Origin: Siphonodentalium dalli
Taxonomy: Eukaryota > Mollusca > Scaphopoda > Gadilida > Siphonodentaliidae
DNA: 64,000 nucleotides
Direction: 5' to 3'
NCBI GenBank assembly: GCA_032622095.1
Contig: CP136067.1
Span: 746,001-810,000, forward strand
How positions within the stretch are numbered: the stretch's first letter is position 1; each line of letters opens with the position of its first letter. This document shows, piece after piece, positions 56,145-64,000 of the stretch. The notes beneath the pieces were generated by a model that saw nothing but the letters and a program-made list of their open reading frames with translations, did no database searches and was not told where the DNA came from. The translations under genes were made by a program, and so were the position numbers.

Positions 56145-56640
56145 TCTTCGTCAGTCATTTTTTGTGATCACCGAAGTTAACCCTTTACCCAACAGAAGGG
56201 CCCTGTGCCAATGCATTCTCTTATATATGCGAGTCGACCATAGGTCGCCTCGCATATATAAGAGAATGCATTGGCTTAACACATTAAAAATTATAAAATT
56301 GTTAAAGAATGTAAGAAAAAATGGTAAAAAGTGTTAAAAAATGATTTTGTTTAGGCCAATGCATTCTCTTATATATGCGAGGCGACCTATGGTCGACTCG
56401 CATATATAAGAGAATGCATTGGCACAGGGCTAACTGTAACTATCACAATGTGGTCAAGGAGCCGGTTCCAATGATATCCATATGTGTATGGTTCTATTGA
56501 GACAGACCGAAGATATTTTAGGCTGTTGAAGCTTTATTTGGCCGGTTTTGGCCGGTTTGTTGGGTAAAGGGTTAAGCAACGTCCAGCTTGGTTAGTCCTG
56601 GTATGGGTGACTGGCGCTGAAATGGTCACTGTCACCCCCT
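56145..56640 (+). pseudogene. 5S rRNA-derived fragment split by a MITE
   Basis: GATCACCGAAGTTAA before the PB1 MITE and GCAACGTCCAGCTTGGTTAG, TCCTGGTATGGGTGACTGGC after it correspond to the internal part of 5S rRNA (box A around AGTTAAGCAACG, box C around GGTTAGTACTTGGATGGGTGACC). The 5' part of 5S is not recognisable upstream and the 3' end is diverged. A 5S-derived SINE or a solitary pseudogene both fit. Confidence 0.72.
56177..56575. mobile_element. PB1 MITE inside a 5S rRNA-derived sequence
   Basis: TTAACCCTTTACCCAACAGA and TTGGGTAAAGGGTTAA bound 399 bp, nearly identical in layout to the copy at 502. Flanks read GATCACCGAAG|TTAA and TTAA|GCAACGTCC, which rejoin to the conserved 5S rRNA word GAAGTTAAGCAACG. 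Confidence 0.9.
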
Positions 56641-56714
56641 TCATTCAGTTATATTGCTTGCATACATGTCTTCTACTTAGGTCAAATGGAAGTTTTGCTT
56701 ATATGAACATAGAA

Positions 56715-56960
56715 CATTATAATCAGACTTATAATCAGGCTTATTATCATACTTATAATCAGACTTATAATCAGGCTTACAATCAGACTTATAATCAGAC
56801 TTATAATCAGACTTGCGGTCAGGCTTGCGGGGTCAGGCTTGCGGTCAGGCTTGCGGTCAGGCTTGCGGGGTCAGGCTTGCGGGGTCAGGCTTGCGGTCAG
56901 GCTTGCAGGGTCAGGCTTGCGGTCAGGCCTGCAATAAGGCCTGCAATAAGGCCTGTGGTA
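56715..56960 (+). repeat. 12 bp tandem array (TTATAATCAGAC to TTGCGGTCAGGC)
   Basis: A block of TTATAATCAGRC units switches at about 56811 to TTGCGGTCAGGC / TTGCGGGGTCAGGC units and ends with CTGCAATAAGGC. Repetitive open frames here are artefacts. Confidence 0.88.
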
Positions 56961-57164
56961 AGATACGTATATCTTGTAAACAGAAAAAATGTGAATGTCA
57001 TGCCCCTTGGAATGTCGAGTAAGCCCATAACATATATTTGAAAGCTATGCCCAGAACACAACATATTAATACTACAGAGTTATGATGAGGTTGACGTAAG
57101 TGGGGTATGTTATGTTGAGCTAACTGGTCGCCCTATGTCTGTAAAATAGTTATATATAGAGGAT

Positions 57165-57312
57165 CTCACATGAGCTTCTATTTTATACGGAATTTATCAA
57201 CCGAGTTCACTAAATTCGATTTGAGCCGAGGTTTACCGAGGCTCAAATAGAATTTAGTGGACGAGGTTGATAAATTCCGTATAAAATAGAACGAGTTTGA
57301 GATACTTTTTAT
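57165..57312. repeat. Palindromic foldback element
   Basis: TTCTATTTTATACGGAATTT, ATCAACC on the left mirrors GGTTGATAAATTCCGTATAA, AATAGAA on the right; internal TTTGAGCCGAGG / CCGAGGCTCAAA is the loop. Outer ATCACATGAT / ATCATGTGAT words at 57311 and 57469 may mark a larger element. Confidence 0.82.
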
Positions 57313-57951
57313 CACATGATCATATAATCGCTAAAATTTTATCGAAAAGAACAACAATTAACTGCAGCCAGCGAACATTGTCCCAAAGAGCAGCGTGACG
57401 TCATTCCACGCGACGATATTACACGTGTCTATTACGCTCGAATATTACATCGGAAAATAGTCCTAATCATGTGATAAATATATTTATGTATATATTGATG
57501 TATATATTTATTATCACATATTTGCTGGGGTTAATTATAAATAAACTGTTGCAAAGTGTAGTCCGGTTCACCACTTCAATGTTAGATATTCCTACATGCC
57601 AATATTGACGTCAGCTGAATTCATAATCTCGCCCATGGGCAATCCAGCTCCGCTCATTGTTCCGTTTCAGCATTTTTAACAATAAGAGCTATGCTAATTG
57701 AGGGACTATATTTTATCCAGTGCATTAAATTTAAAATAAAAAGTTCTGAATTGGCTGACTGTTTTCTATGTCTGCACATTTCATCGATAATTACAAGGCA
57801 TGTGTGTGTCGAAAATAACATTTCAAGTTCGAAGAGAATTAGAATTGGGATAACAGTGTGGTGTTTTGTGATTTCGGAAAGGTACAGAGCACTCCGGTGG
57901 ATTTGTTGCATTATTTTTATAATTATTTATAGTATTATTATTTATTTGCAG

Positions 57952-58013
57952 TTACTGAAGTACTACAAATCAAAGATTCATGGAGATGTTATCGTAGTGA
58001 TAATTAGCATGAG
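57952..58013 (+). CDS. Exon 17: SEA domain, middle part
   Basis: The acceptor ATTTATTTGCAG and donor AG|GTATGA bound a 62 nt exon, phase 0 to phase 2. It encodes LLKYYKSKIHGDVIVVIISM plus the first two bases of an Arg codon. The pattern (hydrophobic, YY, I-x-G-x-V-x-x-V, then M-R) is the central SEA segment leading to the cleavage strand. Joined to exon 16 it reads VQAQ-LLKYY in frame. Confidence 0.86.
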
Positions 58014-58049
58014 GTATGATAGAATAACTTCATCACAGAATTCTCATAA

Positions 58050-58365
58050 ATTGACTTTAACCCTTCAATGATGGAGTTACCTCCCTTATTACCCCTTCCA
58101 TGATGGAAGTTACCTCATAAATCGCCTTTAACCTTTCCATGACAGGAGTTAACTCCCTTATTAACCCTTCCACGACTGGAGTTACCTCCCATATTAACCC
58201 TTCCATGACAGTAGTTTCCTCCCATATGTTATTGTAGTGATAATTAGAATGAGGTATGATAGAAAATAACTTCATCACAGAATTCTCATAAATCGCCTTT
58301 AACCCTTCCATGACAGGAGTTTTCTCCCTTATTAACCGTTCCATGACTGGAGTTACCTCCCTTAT
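58050..58365 (+). repeat. ~33 bp CCCTTCCATGACTGGAGTTACC array with one duplicated exon 17 flank
   Basis: CTTCCATGAC.GGAGTTACCTCCC units resemble the PB3 MITE end. ATAATTAGAATGAGGTATGA at 58240 copies the exon 17 end and donor (ATAATTAGCATGAGGTATGA), together with the following AATAACTTCATCACAGAATT, so the exon 17 donor is also duplicated downstream. Confidence 0.82.
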
Positions 58366-58588
58366 TAACCCTTCCATGACTGGAGCTTCCTGAAATTTTG
58401 CAAAAACTCTGCCAATGCATTCTATTATACATGCAAATTGGGCTTATAATATTGACCTTGACCTTGTAAGCCAGTGCATTCTCGTATATATCCGAGGTTC
58501 CCTATGGGAGACTCGCATATATAAGAGAATGCACTGGCACATGATTTTTAATACATCAAAAGCACCACTTCCATCATGAAAGTGTTAA
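58365..58588. mobile_element. PB3 MITE next to the 43 bp satellite
   Basis: TTAACCCTTCCATGACTGGAGC and CACTTCCATCATGAAAGTGTTAA bound a copy with CCAATGCATTCTATTATACATG and GAATGCACTGGCACATGATT, then TTTAATACATCAAAAGCACC. Its right half is the evident relative of the satellite unit that starts about 50 bp later. Confidence 0.8.
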
Positions 58589-58639
58589 AGACCTTGTGCC
58601 ATGCATTCTCTTATATATGCGAGTCTCCCATAGGAGAAT

Positions 58640-61172
58640 GCACTGGCTCATAAACCATATATACGAGAATGCATGGCTCATGATCTTTAATGCTGCACCA
58701 TATATACGAGAATGCATGGCTCATGATCTTTAATGCTGCACCATATATAAGAGAATGCATGGCTCATGACCTTTAATGCTGCACCATATATACGAGAATG
58801 CATGGCTCATGATCTTTAATGCTGCACCATATATAAGAGAATGCATGGCTCATGACCTTTAATGCTGCACCATATATAAGAGAATGCATGTCTCATGCTA
58901 TTTAATGCTGCACCATATATAAGAGAATGCATGGCTCATGATATTTAATGCTGCACCATATATAAGAGAATGCATGGCTCATGATCTTTAATGCTGCACC
59001 ATATATAAGAGAATGCATGGCTCATGATATTTAATGCTGCACCATATATAAGAGAATGCATGGTTCATGACCTTTAATGCTGCACCATATATAAGAGAAT
59101 GCATGGCTCATGATCTTTAATGCTGCACCATATATAAGAGAATGCATGGTTCATGATCTTTAATGCTGCACCATATATAAGAGAATGCATGGCTCATGAC
59201 CTTTAATGCTGCACCATATATATATAAGAGAATGCATGGTTCATGATCTTTAATGCTGCACCATATATAAGAGAATGCATGGCTCATGACCTTTAATGCT
59301 GCACCATATATAAGAGAATGCATGGTTCATGATCTTTAATGCTGCACCATATATATGAGAATGCATGGTTCATGATCTTTAATGCTGCACCATATATAAG
59401 AGAATGCATGGTTCATGATCTTTAATGCTGCACCATATATAAGAGAATGCATGTCTCATGATCTTTAATGCTGCACCATATATACGAGAATGCATGGATC
59501 ATGACCTTTAATGCTGCACCATATATAAGAGAATGCATGGCTCATGACCTTTAATGCTGCACCATATATACGAGAATGCATGGATCATGATCTTTAATGC
59601 TGCACCATATATACGAGAATGCATGGATCATGATCTTTAATGCTGCACCATATATACGAGAATGCATGGCTCATGATCTTTAATGCTGCACCATATATAA
59701 GAGAATGCATGGATCATGATCTTTAATGCTGCACCATATATAAGAGAATGCATGGATCATGATCTTTAATGCTGCACCATATATACGAGAATGCTTGGAT
59801 CATGATCTTTAATGCTGCACCATATATACGAGAATGCATGGATCATGATCTTTAATGCTGCACCATATATATTAGAATGCATGGATCATGATCTTTAATG
59901 CTGCACCATATATACGAGAATGCATGGATCATGATCTTTAATGCTGCACCATATATAGGAGAATGCATGGCTCATGATCTTTAATGCTGCACCATATATA
60001 AGAGAATGCATGGCTCATGATCTTTAATGCTGCACCATATATACGAGAATGCATGGATCATGATCTTTAATGCTGCACAATATATACGAGAATGCATGGA
60101 TCATGATCTTTAATGCTGCACCATATATAAGAGAATGCATGGATCATGATCTTTAATGCTGCACCATATATACGAGAATGCATGGATCATGATCTTTAAT
60201 GCTGTACCATATATAAGAGAATGCATGGATCATGATCTTTAATGCTGCACCATATATAGGAGAATGCATGGCTCATGATCTTTAATGCTGCACCATATAT
60301 AAGAGAATGCATGGCTCATGACCTTTAATGCTGCACCATATATAAGAGAATGCATGTCTCATGATCTTTAATGCTGCAATATATATAAGAGAATGCATGT
60401 CTCATGATCTTTAATGCTGCACCATATATAAGAGAATACATGGCTCATGATCTTTAATGCTGCACCATATATAAGAGAATGCATGGCTCATAATCTTTAA
60501 TGCTGCACCATATATAAGAGAATGCATGGCTCATGATCTTTAATGCTGCACCATATATAGGAGAATGCATGGCTCATGATATTTAATGCTGCACCATATA
60601 TAGGAGAATGCATGTCTCATGATCTTTAATGCTGCGCCATATATAGGAGAATACATGGCTCATGATATTTAATGCTGCACCATATATAGGAGAATGCATG
60701 TCTCATGATCTTTAATGCTGCACCATATATAAGAGAATGCATGGCTCATAATCTTTAATGCTGCACCATATATAAGAGAATGCATGGCTCATGATCTTTA
60801 ATGCTGCACCATATATAAGAGAATGCATGGCTCATGATCTTTAATGCTGCACCATATATAGGAGAATGCATGTCTCATGATCTTTAATGCTGCACCATAT
60901 ATACGAGAATGCATGGCTCATGATCTTTAATGCTGCACCATATATAAGAGAATGCATGGATCATGATCTTTAATGCTGCACCATATATAAGAGAATGCAT
61001 GTCTCATGACCTTTAATGCTGCACCATATATAAGAGAATGCATGGCTCATGACCTTTAATGCTGCACCATATATAAGAGAATGCATGTCTCATGACCTTT
61101 AATGCTGCACCATATATAAGAGAATGCATGGCTCATGATATTTAATGCTGCACCATATATAGGAGAATGCAT
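58640..61172 (+). repeat. 43 bp satellite, about 58 copies, MITE-derived
   Basis: Unit ACCATATATAAGAGAATGCA, TGGCTCATGATCTTTAATGC, TGC with frequent A/C/G change at ATATAaGAG/ATATAcGAG/ATATAgGAG and GGCTC/GGATC/GTCTC/GGTTC variants. ATATAAGAGAATGCA and TTTAATGCTGCACC both occur in PB3 MITEs (16627..16690, 58510..58560). Variants cluster (GGATC in 59480..60240), suggesting local spread. Confidence 0.93.
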
Positions 61173-61199
61173 GTCTTACAGGGTCAAGGTAATTATTGT

Positions 61200-61270
61200 T
61201 AGGTGCATATAGTCTCTTATATATGCGAGGCTCCATATTGGATACTTGCATATATAAGAGAATGCTAGTC
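61200..61270. repeat. Single CCAATGC-type hairpin ending the satellite
   Basis: AGTCTCTTATATATGCGAGG and the mirror TTGCATATATAAGAGAATGCT around CTCCATATTGGATA. It marks the right edge of the MITE-derived satellite region. Confidence 0.75.
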
Positions 61271-61279
61271 TTATTTTGC

Positions 61280-61470
61280 CACACCCTAGCAATGCTCTTG
61301 TTGCTATATAGGCTTGTGTGCTATTCCCATATTTATTCTATTCACCACCCATATTTATTCTATTCACCACCCATATTTATTCTATTCACCACCCATATTT
61401 ATTCTATTCACCACCCATATTTATTCTATTCTGCCATCGTAGGAGTGGTAGTTAAGTAGTTTGCAACCAA
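61280..61470 (+). repeat. Duplicate of the exon 18 upstream intron and acceptor, with internal 22 bp array
   Basis: CCACACCCTAGCAATGCTCTTGT.. matches 62801 onward. CTGCCATCGTAGGAGTGGTAGTT at 61431 copies the acceptor and first bases of exon 18 but continues AAGTAG, closing the frame. Between them CCATATTTATTCTATTCACC is repeated about five times (61328..61430), where the real locus has one diverged copy. Confidence 0.85.
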
Positions 61471-61874
61471 TTGTACACTTTTTCATCAACTCGTCGCCTA
61501 TTCTATGCCATGGTATTACTAGTTGTCAAACATAATTCACTTTCAATATTCGTCATCATGTAGTTCGTCATGGTAAAGGCTAAAAAAAAAGGCTTTTTCA
61601 ATAACAAACACCTCTCAAAAATGTCAAACTAATTTCAAACTGACGCAAAGTTCAAAGGTCACAGTTCCGGTTGCTAGGAAAAGTATAATTTCCAGATGTG
61701 TATATTCGATAACGGGCATACATGTGAAGGAAGTGTGGTTGCGGAACGAGGAATAATTAAATATTATTCTCATTATAACTAACTTCCATATATAAGAGAA
61801 TGCATTGGCACAAGGTTCTCACACAATTTCAGGAGGCTCCAGTCATGAATTGGATGAGTAACCAGACATATTAT

Positions 61875-62775
61875 GTTATTGGTCTGTCTATCCGTACATC
61901 TTGTCGTCCGTTCGCTTTTGGTTTCCAGATGATAACTTCAGATAGTCTCAACTGAATGGACTGAAATTTGGTAATGTTAGTTTACTAGCCCAAAATACAG
62001 GTCAAGTTAAAAGTTGGGTTCACCCCACCAATTTTCACCGAGGTTATGGCCCTTGTTGATGGAGATTTGGGGGTATATAGTGGAGCCCTCTGTCCGTCCG
62101 TCCGTCCTTCCGTCCGCCGTACGAACGTTTCAACTCATAACTTTGGTTTCGCTAACTCAATTCAGTTGATCTTTGGTATGCTAATAGACCAGCCGGGGGG
62201 GACAAGATTTCCCCATAACTGCGGTTTCGTCCGCCCATTTTTTCCAGAGTTACGCCCCTTTTTGGACTTAGAAAATTCAGTTTTCTGTGGCATACGAACG
62301 TTTCAACTCATAACTTTGGTTTCGCTAATTCAATTCAGTTGATCTTTGGTATGCCAATAGACCAGCCGGGGGGACAAGATTTCCCCATAGCCGTGGTTTT
62401 GTCCGCCCATTTTTTCCAGAGTTACGCCCCTTTTTGGACTTAGAAAATTCAGGTTTTCTGCTACTTTTTTTGGTTTCCAGATTTTGGATTGTTTATTTGC
62501 AAAACCCGTTTTTTTGTGTATTACCAATATCGCAATACAGGTCAAGGTAAAATTTCGGTTCAATCGGATAATTTTTGTGAGAGTTATGACCATTTTTCGA
62601 CTTAAAAAATTCATTTTTTTTATACAAAATTAAGTTTTCCATCTATTTTTGTGGCACCAGACCAAATTTGAAGCTAATATAGAACAACATGTGGCATTTT
62701 TATAGCGCTTAACCAGAAAGTTTCTCTGATTGTACAGTCGGGGGCGTTACCTCCGCCCAGCGGTGCACTTGTTTG
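61875..62775 (+). repeat. Dispersed repeat with GTCCGTCCGTCC and a 165 bp internal duplication
   Basis: GTCCGTCCGTCCGTCCTTCC heads two units with GAACGTTTCAACTCATAACT, AGTTGATCTTTGGTATGC, AATAGACCAGCCGGGG, CCAGAGTTACGCCCCTTTTT at 62124..62290 and 62293..62455. It fills most of the intron before exon 18. Confidence 0.72.
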
Positions 62776-62879
62776 AATTACTATGGGCTTATATTTTTCC
62801 ACACCCTGGCAATGCTCTTGTTGGTATATAAGATTATGTGCTATTCACAATTCATATTCATTCCATTCTGTCATCGTAG

Positions 62880-63037
62880 GAGTGGTAGTTTAATAGTTAA
62901 ACATGATGTCACAGTCGTAGAAGAAGAAACAATGCTGAAGGAGGTGTCCAAGGCCATCGCTGAATTACCGGGAGAGAAATTCACAATCAACAACACGGAA
63001 ACCACAGCTCAAATCTCAGAAATCGGTGTTGTTCAAT
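62880..63037 (+). CDS. Exon 18: SEA domain, C-terminal part with G-S motif
   Basis: The acceptor CTGTCATCGTAG and donor T|GTAAGT bound a 158 nt exon, phase 2 to phase 1. The split codon completes as AGG (Arg), giving M-R-S-G-S-L-I-V-K-H-D-V-T-V, then EEETMLKEVSKAIAELPG and a tail with NNT. The GSLIV stretch aligns with the GSVVV autoproteolysis site of mucin SEA domains. The next exon is outside the window or beyond the donor array at 63038..63640. A copy of the acceptor and first exon bases, closed by a TAA stop, lies at 61436. Confidence 0.88.
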
Positions 63038-63640
63038 GTAAGTAAACCCTCAGAAATTGTTCAACTTCAATGTAAGTTAACCCTCACCATGGCAACCACA
63101 GCTCAAATCTCTCAAATCAACTTCTATGTAAGTTAACCCTCACCATGGCAACCACAGCTCAAATCTCTCAAATCAACTTCAATGTAAGTTAACCCTCACC
63201 ACGGTAACCAAAACTTAAATCTCACAAATCAACTTCAATGTAAGTTAACCCTCACCATGGCAACTAAAGCTGAAACCTCATGAATTGGTCAACTTCAATG
63301 TAAGTTAACCCTCACCATGACAACCAAAGGTCATATCTCATAAATCAACTTCATTGTAAGTTAACCCTCACCATGGCAACCACAGCTCAAATCTCATGAA
63401 TTGGTCAACTTCAATATAATTTATCCCTCACCATGTCAACCAAAGCCCAAATCTCCTAAATCAACTTCAATGTAAGTTGACCCTCACCATGGCAACCACA
63501 GCTCAAATCTCACAAATCAACTTCAATGTAAGTTAACCCTCACCATGGCAACTAAAGCAGAAATCTCATGAATTGGTCAACTGCAATGTAAGTTAACCAT
63601 CGCCGCGGCAAACCACAGCTCAAATCTCACAAACCAAATT
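63038..63640 (+). repeat. ~58 bp array copying the exon 18 end and donor
   Basis: About ten units of CAACTTCAATGTAAGTTAACC, CTCACCATGGCAACCACAGC, TCAAATCTCACAAAT. CACAGCTCAAATCTC and TTCAATGTAAGT come from the last exon bases and donor of exon 18, so each unit is an exon tail plus donor. Some units have decayed donors (AATATAATTT). Confidence 0.9.
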
Positions 63641-64000
63641 CAATTCTGCATATAAAATTCATAATAAGGCTGTGGGTCTTTTTACGGCACAAACAGTTGA
63701 AAAAATTTTGATTAAATCATGAATGTCTACATTACAAAAGGTCAACAATGAAAAATATTCCAGAAAACAGATTTTCAACTAAAACATTTGATTTGCATTT
63801 GGCGATGTTTGTATGTAACATTTCTTTCACTGTAACAGTAATGTTTATGTAATAACTAGGGGATTGCCCGTCACAAAATGACGGGTATATAAATGTTCTT
63901 TGTTACTTTATAGTGTCCGTGGTCATGACCAGATTCTCATTTCTATATTAGAAATGGAATGGTCATGCTTCTCTTTTTGTCCCCTGAAAATAAAATTTCG

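Noticed and set aside
56145-56640. Functional 5S rRNA gene
   Set aside because: Interrupted by a 399 bp MITE, no recognisable 5' part, diverged 3' part.
58640-61172. CRISPR-like regular repeats
   Set aside because: Units are head-to-tail without unique spacers, in a eukaryotic intron; it is a satellite.

Overview
This window is animal (metazoan) genomic DNA, AT-rich, intron-dominated and full of repeats. Short exons have clean AG/GT boundaries and there is no prokaryotic gene organisation. Extracellular EGF and SEA modules, many palindromic MITE-like elements, and diverged repeats opening with runs of CCGT/GTCCGTCC point to a lophotrochozoan, most likely a bivalve mollusc. The species assignment is an inference from repeat style, not proven here.

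One gene on the + strand runs through the whole window and extends beyond both ends. I place 18 exons (1451..63037, 2856 nt, exactly 952 codons) that join in a single open frame. Exons 1-14 encode about 18 EGF-like units, all on phase-1 introns: ten single-EGF exons and four double exons, each an 8-Cys MEGF/laminin-type EGF followed by a 6-Cys EGF. Exon 15 (52022..52300) is a Thr-rich (DAAT5-6)n mucin-type stalk whose frame is set by splice phase. Exons 16-18 (54455..54555, 57952..58013, 62880..63037) form a SEA domain with a conserved G-S autoproteolysis-type motif. The layout EGF array - Thr stalk - SEA is that of a membrane-tethered mucin or EGF-mucin; a transmembrane segment would lie downstream of the window. 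Exons 2-6 and 7-11 look like a duplicated five-exon cassette.

The most unusual property is that many exon edges are embedded in tandem repeats that copy the splice junction itself. There are decoy acceptors before exons 4, 7, 10, 13 and 18, and decoy donors after exons 2, 7, 9, 13, 14 and 18. Most decoys would lead into stop codons, so the gene carries dozens of competing splice sites.

The introns are otherwise repeats. Three TTAA-flanked hairpin MITE families (piggyBac-like ends CCCTTT...) share a common ATATATAAGAGAATGCATTGG core; two further families are a TA-flanked ~200 bp palindrome (CAGTAATGC ends) and a GAGGTCCCCAGAGGG palindrome. A GAGAGCCCCACA...GGCTCCCTGTGGG hairpin has grown into tandem arrays. 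There is a TA-flanked 1.5 kb element, an 888 bp hAT relic with a perfect 8 bp target duplication and a BED-finger remnant, and a 43 bp satellite of ~2.5 kb derived from MITE sequence. Several insertions have a readable empty site inside the window, including one that splits a 5S rRNA-derived sequence.

Region by region: 1-17 kb, exons 1-6 with junction arrays; 17-27.8 kb, one long repeat-rich intron without recognisable genes; 27.8-42.2 kb, exons 7-12; 42.2-47.8 kb, hairpin arrays and MITEs; 47.8-52.3 kb, exons 13-15; 52.3-63.6 kb, SEA exons, hAT relic, 135 bp array, 5S fragment and satellite. Copy counts and repeat periods were read by eye and are approximate.
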